Assembly: GCA_964235485.1 (NCBI GenBank)
Contig: CAXSAZ010000022.1
Location: forward strand, 1-64,000
Direction: 5' to 3'
DNA length: 64,000 nt
DNA from: CAHJXG01 sp964235485
Lineage (GTDB): Bacteria > Pseudomonadota > Alphaproteobacteria > Acetobacterales > Acetobacteraceae
The notes under the pieces were generated by a model. It saw only the letters and a program-made list of their open reading frames with translations, ran no database searches and was not told the DNA's origin. Numbering within the stretch: position 1 is the stretch's first letter; each line of letters starts with the position of its first letter. Below are positions 14,937 through 23,580 of the stretch, in pieces. A program made the position numbers and the translations under genes.

Positions 14937-15745
14937 GCGGAAGCTCCATGCCGCTCGGCGCCGGCCAGCAGCAGGCCGCGGATGCGGCGCTCCATGACCG
15001 CGGCGCGCAGACGCGCCATGGTGATGGCCGCGAAGGTGAGGGTGAAGCCGATGGCGCAGACCAGCAGCGGCCACAGCATGGTCGTCGCCATGGTCGGCGC
15101 CCCGGTGAGCTTGATGCTCGCGGGCTGGTGCAGGGTGTTCCACCAATCGACGCTGAACTTGATGACCGGCAGGTTGACCACGCCGACCAACGCCAGGATC
15201 GCCCCGGCACGGTAGCCGCGGTTCGGGTCGTCGAACGCCCGCACCAGCGCGATGTGGCCGACATACAGGAAGAACAGCACCAGCACGCTGGTCAGCCGGG
15301 CGTCCCACACCCACCAGGTGCCCCACATCGGCTTGCCCCACAGGCTGCCGGTCGCCAGGCACAGCGCGGTGAACCCGGCACCCACCGGCCCGATCTCCAC
15401 CGCCGCCAGGTCCGCGAGCGGATGCCGCCACACGAGCGACGCAAGCGAGCACAGCGCCAGGCTGACGTAGCCCGCCGAGGCCAGCCAGGCCGCGGGGACG
15501 TGCACGTACATGATCCGCACCGCGTCGCCCTGCTGCCAATCCGCCGGGGCCACGAACAGCCCCCAGAACAGGCCGCCCCCCGTCAGAAGCAATGCTGCCG
15601 CCGTGAGCCAGGGCTGCGCCCGCCCGGCCACGCGCAGGAACCGGCCAGGATTGGCGAAGCGGTGCAGGCTGCGCGACGGGCGCGCGGGATATGCTGTGGC
15701 GTCCACCCGTCGAAGATAGCACGAGTCGCGGGGAGTTGAAGGCAT
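14933..15745 (-). CDS. ccmC: Haem exporter/handling protein CcmC
   Basis: A six-helix membrane protein of the CcmC family, about 270 aa. The tryptophan-rich loop WGTWWVWDARLT is present, with flanking His residues (VHVPAAW; later IKFSVDWWNTLHQ). It attaches haem to CcmE together with CcmA, CcmB and CcmD. The start is uncertain: ATG 15745, GTG 15706 and GTG 15772 are in frame and none has a strong ribosome-binding site; conserved sequence begins around LHRFANPGRF. It is the first gene of the ccm block here and is divergent from the YciI-like gene. Confidence 0.92.
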   Translation of the reverse strand: MPSTPRDSCYLRRVDATAYPARPSRSLHRFANPGRFLRVAGRAQPWLTAAALLLTGGGLFWGLFVAPADWQQGDAVRIMYVHVPAAWLASAGYVSLALCSLASLVWRHPLADLAAVEIGPVGAGFTALCLATGSLWGKPMWGTWWVWDARLTSVLVLFFLYVGHIALVRAFDDPNRGYRAGAILALVGVVNLPVIKFSVDWWNTLHQPASIKLTGAPTMATTMLWPLLVCAIGFTLTFAAITMARLRAAVMERRIRGLLLAGAERHGASA

Positions 15746-15789
15746 CTGTTGATCGGTTACTGTGCGCTGCACACACGGAAGGGGACGCC

Positions 15790-16083
15790 ATGCTGTTCGC
15801 CATTATCTGCACCGACCGGCCCGCGAGCCTCGACCTGCGCCTCGCGACGCGGGCGGCGCACATCGCCTATCTCACCACCTACGCCGACCGCGTGGTGCAC
15901 GGCGGGCCGCTGCTGGACACGGATGGGCGGCCCTGCGGCAGCCTGCTGCTGGTGGATGTCGTGGACCGCGCGGCGGCGGAGGGGTTCGCCGCCAGCGACC
16001 CTTACAACCGCGCCGGGTTGTTCGAGAGCACGGTTATCCGCCCCTTCCGCACCGTGTTCAAGGACGGGGGCCAGGTGGAGTAG
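15790..16083 (+). CDS. YciI-like protein
   Basis: A 97-aa single-domain protein with the YCII ferredoxin-like fold: opening strand MLFAIICTDRP, a conserved HIAYLTTYADRVVHGGPL region containing the putative active His, then LLLVDV and the ASDPYNRAGLF helix. The Asp in the ASDPY motif and the central His are family hallmarks. Biochemical function in this family is mostly unknown. The ATG at 15790 is chosen because the fold starts there. It is divergent from ccmC. Confidence 0.8.
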   Translation: MLFAIICTDRPASLDLRLATRAAHIAYLTTYADRVVHGGPLLDTDGRPCGSLLLVDVVDRAAAEGFAASDPYNRAGLFESTVIRPFRTVFKDGGQVE

Positions 16084-16116
16084 CGGGGAACGGTAGACTC
16101 CGGATAAGAGGGAAGA

Positions 16117-16392
16117 ATGGACGAAGATAAGGTGCTGGCGGCGGTCGCCGCGATGCAGGCGTCGATGGATGCGTTCCGCGGCGAGGTGATGACGAAGTTC
16201 GAGCGGGTCGAGGACGCGCTGACTTCGATCAAGGCCGACATCTCGGTCGTGTCGTTCTCGGCGATGCGGGCGGTCAAGCGATCGGAGGGCGACCGCGAAG
16301 AGTTGCGGGACCTCAGCGAGATGGTGAACAAGATGTGGACCTCGGTGCTTCGCATGAAGACCGACATCGAGGAGTTGCAGAAGAAGCGTTAG
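16117..16392 (+). CDS. Small coiled-coil protein of unknown function
   Basis: A 91-aa soluble protein, almost entirely helical with heptad-like spacing of hydrophobic residues (AMQASMDAFRGEVMTKFERV and MVNKMWTSVLRMKTDIEEL). No signal peptide, membrane helix or enzymatic motif. A good ribosome-binding site (AGAGGGAAG) precedes the ATG at 16117. It resembles in size and style another small coiled-coil gene at 19274. Function unknown. Confidence 0.65.
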   Translation: MDEDKVLAAVAAMQASMDAFRGEVMTKFERVEDALTSIKADISVVSFSAMRAVKRSEGDREELRDLSEMVNKMWTSVLRMKTDIEELQKKR

Positions 16393-16482
16393 CTGTTGAA
16401 ACCAATTGCAGGCGACATACCGCATTTGCATGGACGCCGGCGGGCGCCAGTTGAGAGTGAAGCGCGTGATCGGGAATTCCTT

Positions 16483-16905
16483 GTGGCCTACTGGCTGGTG
16501 AAGTCGGAGCCGGACGTGTTCGGCTGGGACCAGCAGGCGGCGCGCGGCACCGAGCCTTGGACCGGGGTGCGCAACCACGCGGCCAAGCTCAACCTCCTGG
16601 CCATGCGGCTCGGCGACCGGGCGTTCTTCTACCATTCCAACACCGGCCGCGCGGTGGTGGGCGTCGTCGAGGTGGCGCGGGAAGCCTATCCGGACCCCAC
16701 GGCGTCTGATGGCCCCTGGGTGTGCGTCGATATGCGCGCGGTCGCCCCGCTGCCCCGGCCGGTCACGTTGGCAGAGATCAAGGGATGCCCGGCGCTGGCC
16801 GACATGCCGCTGCTTCGCCTGTCCCGCTTGTCCGTCAGCCCGGTATCCCCTGCGCATTGGCAGGAGGTGATGGAGATGGCGCAGTCGGGGGCGGGGGCGG
16901 CGTGA
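16483..16905 (+). CDS. EVE domain-containing protein
   Basis: A 140-aa protein made of a single EVE domain (PUA-like fold): the opening YWLVKSEPDVFGWDQ, then TGVRNHAAKLNLLAMRLGDRAFFYHSNT and VGVVEVAREAYPDPTA. Known EVE/YTH-like folds bind modified bases in nucleic acids; here the ligand is not known. GTG 16483 is used because the domain starts there; a longer frame to TTG 16396 adds an Arg/His-rich leader that does not match the family. It overlaps the next gene by 4 nt (GTGA), suggesting co-translation. Confidence 0.85.
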   Translation: MAYWLVKSEPDVFGWDQQAARGTEPWTGVRNHAAKLNLLAMRLGDRAFFYHSNTGRAVVGVVEVAREAYPDPTASDGPWVCVDMRAVAPLPRPVTLAEIKGCPALADMPLLRLSRLSVSPVSPAHWQEVMEMAQSGAGAA

Positions 16906-17246
16906 CCGGGCGGACGCTGTGCCGCTTGGAGGACATCCCGGACGGCGCATCGCGCGGCTTCGGCCCGGCGCTTGGCGGCTTCACCGGGCTGTTCGCCGTG
17001 CGGCGCGGCGACGCGGTGTTCGTGTATGTCAACGCTTGCCCGCATGTCGGCGCGGCGCTCGACCGGGCGCCCGACCGGTTCCTTTCCGCGGACGGCGGGC
17101 GCATCGTCTGCGGGGCGCACGGCGCGCAGTTCGGGATCGAGGACGGGGTGTGCGTGCACGGCCCCTGCGTCGGCGACCGGCTGGAGGCGGTGCCGGCGCG
17201 GATTGTTGGCGGGGTGGTGCTGGTGCCAACCGACGCCGGGCTGTAG
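16902..17246 (+). CDS. Rieske 2Fe-2S domain protein
   Basis: A 114-aa protein with the two Rieske cluster-binding boxes: CPH near residue 47 (VNACPHVGAALD) and CGAH near residue 70 (IVCGAHGAQF). It is a stand-alone Rieske ferredoxin-like protein, probably a soluble electron carrier or assimilatory nitrite-reductase small-subunit type; the partner enzyme is not evident. It starts at GTG 16902 overlapping the EVE gene stop. It lies 39 nt upstream of acs, and could share its transcript. Confidence 0.85.
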   Translation: MTGRTLCRLEDIPDGASRGFGPALGGFTGLFAVRRGDAVFVYVNACPHVGAALDRAPDRFLSADGGRIVCGAHGAQFGIEDGVCVHGPCVGDRLEAVPARIVGGVVLVPTDAGL

Positions 17247-17285
17247 ATTTGGCGGCAACAGCAATCAACGCCGAGGAAGCGCAGC

Positions 17286-19217
17286 GTGTCCGACCAAACC
17301 TACCCCGTCCTGCCCGAGATCGCGGCCCGCGCCCACGTGACGGCGGAGCAGCACCGCGCCATGGCAGAGGCCGCCGCCGCCGACCCCGAAGCGTTCTGGT
17401 CGGAGCAGGCGCGTCGCGTCGCCTGGATGCGCCCGCCCACCCGCGCGAAGAACGCCAGCTTCGAGGGCGATGTCAGCATCCGCTGGTATGAGGACGGCAC
17501 GCTGAACGCTTCCGCGTCCTGCCTCGACCGGCACTTGGCGGAGCGTCCGGACCAGGTGGCGATCATCTGGGAGGGCGACGACCCGAACCAGCAGCGCCGG
17601 GTCACGTACCGGGAACTGCACGGGGAGGTGTGCCGCCTGGCCAACGCGCTGCGCGGCTTGGGTGTTGCGCGCGGGGACCGGGTGACGATCTACCTGCCGA
17701 TGGTGGTGGAGGCGGCAGTGGCGATGCTGGCCTGCGCCCGGCTCGGCGCGGTCCATACGGTGGTGTTCGGCGGCTTTTCCCCGGACAGCCTGGCGAACCG
17801 CATCAAGGACTGCGGCAGCACGGTGCTGATCACCGCGGACGAGGGACGCCGGGGCGGGCGCCGCGTGGCGCTCAAGGCGAACGCGGACGAGGCGCTGAAG
17901 CAGTGCCCGACCGTGCAGCACGTGGTGGTCGTGCAGGTGACGGGCGGCAGCGTGCCGATGCAGGATGGGCGCGACCACGACTATGCGCCGCTGCTCGCCG
18001 CCGCCAGCCCGGATTGCCCGCCGGAGGAGATGGGGGCGGAGGACCCGCTGTTCATCCTTTACACCTCCGGCAGCACCGGGTCGCCGAAGGGGGTGCTGCA
18101 CACCACGGGCGGCTACATGGTTTGGGCGGCGATGACGCATCAGATCGTGTTCGACTACCAGCCGGGCGAGGTGTACTGGTGCACCGCCGACGTGGGCTGG
18201 GTCACGGGGCACACCTACATCGTGTATGGCCCGCTGGCCAACGGCGCCACCACGCTGATGTTCGAGGGCATCCCCAACTACCCCACCAGCTCGCGCTTTT
18301 GGCAGGTGGTGGACAAGCACCAGGTCAACATCTTCTATACCGCGCCGACCGCCATCCGCGCCCTGATGCGGGAGGGGGAAGGTCCCGTGCAGTCCACGTC
18401 GCGGACCTCGCTCCGCCTGCTCGGCAGCGTCGGCGAGCCGATCAACCCGGAAGCTTGGATGTGGTACCACCGGGTCGTCGGCAACGGGCGCTGCCCCATC
18501 GTCGATACGTGGTGGCAGACGGAGACGGGCGGCATCCTGATCTCCCCCCTGCCCGGCGCCGTGCCGGCCAAGCCCGGCTCCGCCACCCTGCCGCTCCCCG
18601 GCATCCGCCCGGTGCTGGTGGACGGCGAGGGCAAGGCGCTGGAGGGCGCGGCCGAGGGCAACCTGTGCATCGCCGATAGCTGGCCCGGGCAGATGCGAAC
18701 GCTGTACGGCGACCACGCCCGCTTCGTGCAGACGTATTTCACCACGTTCAAGGGCCTGTACTTCACCGGCGACGGGGCGCGGCGGGACGAGGACGGGTAT
18801 TACTGGATCACCGGCCGGGTCGATGACGTGATCAACGTGAGCGGGCACCGCATGGGCACCGCCGAGGTCGAAAGCGCGCTCGTCGCCCATCCCAAGGTGG
18901 CGGAGGCCGCGGTCGTCGGCTTCCCGCACGACATCAAGGGCCAGGGGATTTACGCCTACGTGACGCTGGTGGACGGCGAGGAGCCGACGGACGCGCTGAA
19001 GCGCGAGTTGGTCGCCTGGGTGCGGCGCGAGATCGGCCCCATTGCGGCGCCGGACGCGATCCAGTGGGCGCCGGGCCTGCCGAAAACCCGGTCGGGCAAG
19101 ATCATGCGCCGTATCCTGCGCAAGATCGCCGCCAACGAGACCGACGGGCTGGGCGACACCAGCACCCTGGCCGACCCGGGCGTGGTCAACGACCTGGTGA
19201 GCAACCGGGCGGGGTGA
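17286..19217 (+). CDS. acs: Acetyl-CoA synthetase (acetate-CoA ligase)
   Basis: A 643-aa AMP-forming ligase converting acetate, ATP and CoA to acetyl-CoA in the cytoplasm. Motifs: AMP-binding YTSGSTGSPKG near residue 258, TWWQTETGG near 408, TGDGARRDEDGYYW and GRVDDVINVSGHRMGTAEVE in the hinge region, and the C-terminal catalytic Lys in PKTRSGKIMRRILRK (target of reversible acetylation in the family). Length is exactly that expected. The GTG start at 17286 follows GAGGAA. It could take up acetate or the acetyl units released by homogentisate breakdown. Confidence 0.95.
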   Translation: MSDQTYPVLPEIAARAHVTAEQHRAMAEAAAADPEAFWSEQARRVAWMRPPTRAKNASFEGDVSIRWYEDGTLNASASCLDRHLAERPDQVAIIWEGDDPNQQRRVTYRELHGEVCRLANALRGLGVARGDRVTIYLPMVVEAAVAMLACARLGAVHTVVFGGFSPDSLANRIKDCGSTVLITADEGRRGGRRVALKANADEALKQCPTVQHVVVVQVTGGSVPMQDGRDHDYAPLLAAASPDCPPEEMGAEDPLFILYTSGSTGSPKGVLHTTGGYMVWAAMTHQIVFDYQPGEVYWCTADVGWVTGHTYIVYGPLANGATTLMFEGIPNYPTSSRFWQVVDKHQVNIFYTAPTAIRALMREGEGPVQSTSRTSLRLLGSVGEPINPEAWMWYHRVVGNGRCPIVDTWWQTETGGILISPLPGAVPAKPGSATLPLPGIRPVLVDGEGKALEGAAEGNLCIADSWPGQMRTLYGDHARFVQTYFTTFKGLYFTGDGARRDEDGYYWITGRVDDVINVSGHRMGTAEVESALVAHPKVAEAAVVGFPHDIKGQGIYAYVTLVDGEEPTDALKRELVAWVRREIGPIAAPDAIQWAPGLPKTRSGKIMRRILRKIAANETDGLGDTSTLADPGVVNDLVSNRAG

Positions 19218-19273
19218 AGCCGCCCAACAATCTGCTGCCGGCAATGGCGCCAAGGGGCGAATGGAGATTCAAA

Positions 19274-19498
19274 GTGGAAAGCGACAACGACAGCGTGGAC
19301 TTTGGCTTAATCGCACGCCAGCAGCGGCAAATGCTGGATGAGATGGCCCGGATGCGCGACGACATGGCGGTGCTGGTGGCCATCACCATGCGCCTTGACG
19401 GCACCGTGAGCGGCCTGGTGCAGGAAGTGCGCGCCATGCACTCCCAGCACAGCCGCCTTGAACGGCGTGTCCGGGCGATTGAGCAACCGGCCAGCTAA
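19274..19498 (+). CDS. Small coiled-coil protein of unknown function
   Basis: A 74-aa helical protein with repeated hydrophobic heptads (ARQQRQMLDEMARMRDDMAVL and QEVRAMHSQHSRLERRVRAI). The start is unclear: GTG 19274 has GGAG 8 nt upstream and gives the conserved-looking part; ATG 19244 and GTG 19214, which overlaps the acs stop, are in frame. It resembles the 91-aa coiled-coil protein at 16117 in size and design; such small proteins recur in Rhodospirillales and have no assigned role. Confidence 0.6.
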   Translation: MESDNDSVDFGLIARQQRQMLDEMARMRDDMAVLVAITMRLDGTVSGLVQEVRAMHSQHSRLERRVRAIEQPAS

Positions 19499-19512
19499 GC
19501 TCACGCCGGAGG

Positions 19513-20685
19513 CTACCCCCGCCGCAACTCCTGCTCCACCAGCCCCGCCCAGAAGCTCGCGCCAAGGGGCAGGATGTCGTCGTTGAAGTCATACCGCGCG
19601 TTGTGCAGCGAGACCGCGCCCTTGTCCCCGTCGCGCTGGCCGATGCGGACGAAGCAGCCCGGCACCGCCTGCGCCATGTAGGAGAAGTCCTCGCCCCCCA
19701 TGGTCGGCGGCGCGTCGGTAACCACCTTGCCCGCGCCCAGCAGCCGCTCCGCCGCGCGCACGGCGCGGGCCGTGGGTTCGGGCGCGTTCACCACGGACGG
19801 GTAGCCGCGCTCGTAGTCCAGGGTCGCCACGGCACCGTAGGCGGCGGCGGTCGCCTCGGCGGTTTCGCCCATGATGCGCTCCATCGCGTCCCGCACATCG
19901 GCGTCCAGCGTGCGGACCGTGCCGTTCAAAACGGCGGCGTCCGGGATCACGTTGCCGGCGCTGCCGGCGTGGAACTGGGTGATGCTCAGCACGGCGCTCC
20001 GCAGCGGGTCGATGCGCCGGGACACGGCGCTTTGCAGCGCCAGCACGATATGGCTGCCGACCACCACCGGGTCGATGCTGAGATGCGGCCGGGCCGCGTG
20101 GCCGCCGCGCCCGGCGATCCTGATCCAGAACGAGTCCGCGGCGGCGCAGACCTGGCCCGTTACCGCCTGCATCGTGCCGGCCGGCAGCGACGGGTCGTTG
20201 TGCGCGCCGAACACCATGTCGCAGGGGAAGCGCCGGAACAGCCCTTCCTCCACCATCACGCGCCCGCCACCGCCGCCTTCCTCCGCCGGCTGGAAGATGA
20301 AGTGCACGGTGCCGTCGAAGTTGCGGGTTTCCGCCAGGTAGCGCGCCGCGCCCAGCAGCATGGCCGTGTGCCCGTCATGCCCGCAAGCGTGCATCCGGCC
20401 CGGCGCCGTGGAGCGGTGGGCGAACTCGTTTTCCTCCGTCATGGCCAAGCAGTCCATGTCCGCCCGCAGGCCGATGGCCCGCCCGGACGTGCCCTGGCGC
20501 AGCGTGCCGACCAGCCCGGTGCCGGCGATGCCGCGGGTGACCTCGATGCCCCAGGTTGTCAGCTTGGCGGCCACGGCGTCGCTGGTGCGGTGCTCCTCGA
20601 AGCCCAGTTCCGGGTGGGCGTGCAGGTCCTGCCGCCAGGCGGTCAGCTCCGGCTGGAGGGCGGCGATGCGGTTGTGGACGGGCAT
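19513..20685 (-). CDS. M20-family amidohydrolase (hippurate/N-acyl-amino acid hydrolase type)
   Basis: A 390-aa metalloamidohydrolase that cleaves N-acyl or N-aroyl amino acids. The M20D layout is clear: HAHPELGFEEHRT at the N-terminus, first metal-ligand group HACGHDGHTAMLLG (about residues 99-112), FQPAEEGGGG with the catalytic Glu pair, dimerisation-domain motif GRGGHAARPH, and a C-terminal metal His in the SLHNARYDFND region. Length is standard. It is just upstream of argG in coordinate but downstream in transcription, separated by 19 nt, so argG read-through is possible. Confidence 0.88.
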   Translation of the reverse strand: MPVHNRIAALQPELTAWRQDLHAHPELGFEEHRTSDAVAAKLTTWGIEVTRGIAGTGLVGTLRQGTSGRAIGLRADMDCLAMTEENEFAHRSTAPGRMHACGHDGHTAMLLGAARYLAETRNFDGTVHFIFQPAEEGGGGGRVMVEEGLFRRFPCDMVFGAHNDPSLPAGTMQAVTGQVCAAADSFWIRIAGRGGHAARPHLSIDPVVVGSHIVLALQSAVSRRIDPLRSAVLSITQFHAGSAGNVIPDAAVLNGTVRTLDADVRDAMERIMGETAEATAAAYGAVATLDYERGYPSVVNAPEPTARAVRAAERLLGAGKVVTDAPPTMGGEDFSYMAQAVPGCFVRIGQRDGDKGAVSLHNARYDFNDDILPLGASFWAGLVEQELRRG

Positions 20686-20704
20686 GGGGTAGGTCGTCTC
20701 CGTG

Positions 20705-21934
20705 TCAAAGCGTGCCGCCGCGGCGCCCGGCGCTGGCGCCGAGCCGCAGCCGGAGCGCCTGCAGCTTGATGAACCCCTGGGCGTCCGTTTGGTCGTAGGC
20801 GCCCTGGTCGTCCTCGAAAGTCACAACTTTCATCGAGTACAGGCTGTGGGGGCTTTCCCGCCCGATCACGCTCACGTTGCCCTTGTACAGCTTCAACCGC
20901 ACCCGGCCGGTCACGCTGCGCTGGCTTTCGTCGATGGCCGCCTGCAGCATCCGCCGCTCCGGGCTGAACCAGAAGCCGTTGTAGATCAGCTCGGCATAGC
21001 GCGGCATCAGGTTGTCCTTGAGGTGCGCGGCCTCTCGGTCCAGCGTGATGCTCTCGATGCCGCGGTGCGCGACCAGGAGGATGGAGCCGCCGGGGGTTTC
21101 GTAGATCCCGCGGGACTTCATGCCGACAAAGCGGTTCTCCACCATGTCCAGTCGGCCGATGCCGTTGGCCCGGCCCAGCTCGTTCAGCCGGGCGAGCAGC
21201 GCCGCGGGGGACAGGGGGGCGCCGTCGATGGCGACGGGGTCGCCGCGCTCGAAGTCGATGCTGATGATGGTGGATTGGTCCGGCGCGTCCTCCGGACGGA
21301 TGGTGCGTTGATAGACCACCTCGGGCGCCTCCTCGGCCGGGTCCTCCAGCACCTTGCCCTCGGAGGACGAGTGGAGAAGGTTGGCATCGACGCTGAACGG
21401 CGCTTCGCCCCGCTTGTCGCGGGCGATGGGGATTTGGTGGGTTTCGGCGAATTCCAGCAGCCGGGTGCGGCTGGTCAGGTCCCATTCGCGCCAAGGGGCG
21501 ATCACCTTGATGTCGGGCTTGAGCGCGTAGTAGGCGATCTCGAACCGCACCTGGTCGTTGCCCTTGCCCGTGGCGCCGTGCGCCACCGCGTCCGCGCCGA
21601 CCATCTCCGCAATCTCGATCTGCCGCTGCGCGATCAGGGGGCGGGCGATGCTGGTGCCGAGCAGGTATTGGCCCTCATACACCGTGTTGGCGCGGAACAT
21701 CGGGAACACGAAGTCGCGGACAAAGGTTTCGCGCAGGTCGTCGATGAAGATGTCCTTGACGCCGAGCAGCTCGGCCTTGCGCCGGGCTGGCTCCAGTTCT
21801 TCGCCTTGGCCGAGGTCGGCGGTGAAGGTCACGACCTCGCATCGGTAGGTGGATTGCAGCCAGCGCAGGATGACGCTGGTGTCCAGCCCGCCGGAATAGG
21901 CGAGCACGACCTTTTTCACATCCTTGACGCGCAT
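20705..21934 (-). CDS. argG: Argininosuccinate synthase
   Basis: A 409-aa enzyme joining citrulline and aspartate with ATP in arginine biosynthesis. The N-terminal PP-loop AYSGGLDTSVIL is at residues 12-23, and the family motifs FTADLGQGEE, GATGKGNDQVRFE and APWREW follow. Length and order are normal. ATG 21934 is chosen because VKKVVLAYSGG follows at the usual distance; the frame continues upstream through a non-conserved extension. The 3' neighbour in transcription is the M20 amidohydrolase. Confidence 0.96.
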   Translation of the reverse strand: MRVKDVKKVVLAYSGGLDTSVILRWLQSTYRCEVVTFTADLGQGEELEPARRKAELLGVKDIFIDDLRETFVRDFVFPMFRANTVYEGQYLLGTSIARPLIAQRQIEIAEMVGADAVAHGATGKGNDQVRFEIAYYALKPDIKVIAPWREWDLTSRTRLLEFAETHQIPIARDKRGEAPFSVDANLLHSSSEGKVLEDPAEEAPEVVYQRTIRPEDAPDQSTIISIDFERGDPVAIDGAPLSPAALLARLNELGRANGIGRLDMVENRFVGMKSRGIYETPGGSILLVAHRGIESITLDREAAHLKDNLMPRYAELIYNGFWFSPERRMLQAAIDESQRSVTGRVRLKLYKGNVSVIGRESPHSLYSMKVVTFEDDQGAYDQTDAQGFIKLQALRLRLGASAGRRGGTL

Positions 21935-22064
21935 GAAGCTCTCTTTTGACCAACCGGAAGGGCGGAGTTTGCCCGCCCCGCGGGCGTCCGGCAAGTGAGG
22001 GTGCTGGGGGTGCGGTGCCGTGGGTTTGCTCAGAACCCGGTCAGCAGGGTGTCGAGCCGGGGCA

Positions 22065-22280
22065 TCAGAACTGGCGATAGGCGGCGAGCGGCAGGCCATG
22101 CTGGGCGACGTGCCCGTTCCAGGCATCCATGGCTTCCCGATTCTCTTGAAGCCAGCGTTGCCGGCGCTTCTCCGCCGGGGCTTGGGTGAGGCCATGCTCG
22201 CAAGCCTGCGACGGGTTGATTTCCATAGGAGTGGTCGAAGCGGGACGGGGCACGGCATACCTCGGCATTGAACTTTTCAC
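22065..22280 (-). pseudogene. CcdA-like antitoxin remnant, no CcdB partner
   Basis: Up to 71 aa. The C-terminal half matches the CcdA antitoxin style closely (RRQRWLQENREAMDAWNGHV, ending PLAAYRQF), which in intact systems binds the CcdB gyrase poison. The N-terminal DNA-binding part is shortened: MPRYAVPRPASTTPMEIN leads to CEHGLTQ, then about ten residues of the expected helix are missing before the C-terminal half. No CcdB-sized frame follows; only 130 nt separate it from argG. It is best read as a decaying orphan antitoxin, though it might still be expressed as a short peptide. Start codon uncertain (GTG 22280 or ATG 22268). Confidence 0.5.
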
Positions 22281-22284
22281 GCAG

Positions 22285-23580
22285 CTACAGCGCCGGCGCC
22301 ACGACGCCCCGGCAGGGGCCGAAGCCGATGGGCGCCGCCCCTTCCCGCCGGGCGCGGGCGCACAGGATCACCTCGTCGCCGTCCTCCAGGAAGCGCCGCT
22401 CCTCGCCGGACGGCAGGGTGATGGGCGCGCGTCCGCCCCCCGTGATCTCCAGCAGGCTGCCGCAGCCGTCGGGAGTCGGCGCGGAGATGGTGCCGGTGCC
22501 CATGAGGTCGCCGGGGTTCAGGTTGCAGCCGTTGCTGGCGTGGTGCGCGAGAAGCTGGGCCGGCGTCCAGTACAGCGCCAGGCTCGACCCGATGGACAGG
22601 CGGTGCGGCGCCAAGCCCTGCTTGCGCATGGCGGCGGTGATCAGCAGCACCTCAAGCTCAAGGTCCAGCGCGCCGCCGTCCTGGTCCGCGGGGTCGTGCA
22701 GGTGGGGCAGCGGCGCCGGGTCGCCGGGCGGGCGCGGCGGCTGGGGAGCGCGGAACGGCGCCAGGGCCTCGGGCGTCACGATCCAGGGGCTGACGGTGGT
22801 GGAGAAGCTTTTCGCCAGGAACGGGCCGAGCGGCTGCATTTCCCAGCCCTGGATGTCCCGGGCGGACCAGTCGTTCAGCAGGCAGAACCCGGCGATATGC
22901 TCGTGCGCCTCGCCGATGGGAATGGCGGTGCCGAGCGCGTTGCCGGGGCCGACCCAGATGCCAAGTTCCAGCTCGTAATCGAGGCTGCGGCTCGGCCCGT
23001 AGCTCGGCACGGGTTCCGACGCCCGCTTGCGTTGGCCGTTGGGGCGGCGGATCTCCGCGCCGCTGGGCCGTAGGCTGCTGGCCCGACCGTGATAGCCGAT
23101 GGGCACCCATTTGTAGTTCGGCGGCAGCGGCGCATCCGGGCGGAGCAGCTTGCCCGCCCCTTCCGCATGGTGGATGCCGGCGTAGAAATCCGTGTAGTCC
23201 CCGACATGCGCCGGCAAGTATAGGATGCAGTCCGCCGCCCGGTGCAGCAGATGCGGGCGCTCGTCCGAGCCGTCCTGCAGCAGGGCGCTCACCGCGTCGC
23301 GCAACGCCCGGCGCGGCCCGGCGCCGAGCGCCAGGAACGGGTTGAGGGACGGGCCGATGCAGGCATGGGCGGCCCCCTGCGCCTCCTCGTCCAGCAGCCC
23401 TTCCTCGTGCACGGCGCGGAGGTCCAGGATCATGTCGCCGATGGCGATGCCGCCGCGCGGCGCCCCGGCCAGCGGCCCGAACACGCCGAGCGGCAGGTTC
23501 TGGATCGGGAAGTCCGGGTGCCCGTTGGCGCTTGCCACCCAGCTTTGCAAGGACGGGTCGTGGGTGTGGTCAACGGCCAT
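22285..23580 (-). CDS. fahA: Fumarylacetoacetase
   Basis: A 431-aa hydrolase that splits fumarylacetoacetate into fumarate and acetoacetate, the last step of homogentisate breakdown. Family hallmarks: N-terminal SH3-like part with FPIQNLPLGVF, catalytic His region YTDFYAGIHHAEG, GYHGRASS, metal ligands in ELELGIW, NDWSARDIQGWEMQPLGPF and the closing GDEVILCARA. Length is standard. It overlaps hmgA by 11 nt and ends the homogentisate operon. Confidence 0.95.
   Translation of the reverse strand: MAVDHTHDPSLQSWVASANGHPDFPIQNLPLGVFGPLAGAPRGGIAIGDMILDLRAVHEEGLLDEEAQGAAHACIGPSLNPFLALGAGPRRALRDAVSALLQDGSDERPHLLHRAADCILYLPAHVGDYTDFYAGIHHAEGAGKLLRPDAPLPPNYKWVPIGYHGRASSLRPSGAEIRRPNGQRKRASEPVPSYGPSRSLDYELELGIWVGPGNALGTAIPIGEAHEHIAGFCLLNDWSARDIQGWEMQPLGPFLAKSFSTTVSPWIVTPEALAPFRAPQPPRPPGDPAPLPHLHDPADQDGGALDLELEVLLITAAMRKQGLAPHRLSIGSSLALYWTPAQLLAHHASNGCNLNPGDLMGTGTISAPTPDGCGSLLEITGGGRAPITLPSGEERRFLEDGDEVILCARARREGAAPIGFGPCRGVVAPAL

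Noticed and set aside
21935..22064. Possible CcdB toxin gene next to the CcdA remnant
   Set aside because: Only 130 nt are available and no CcdB-like frame is present.
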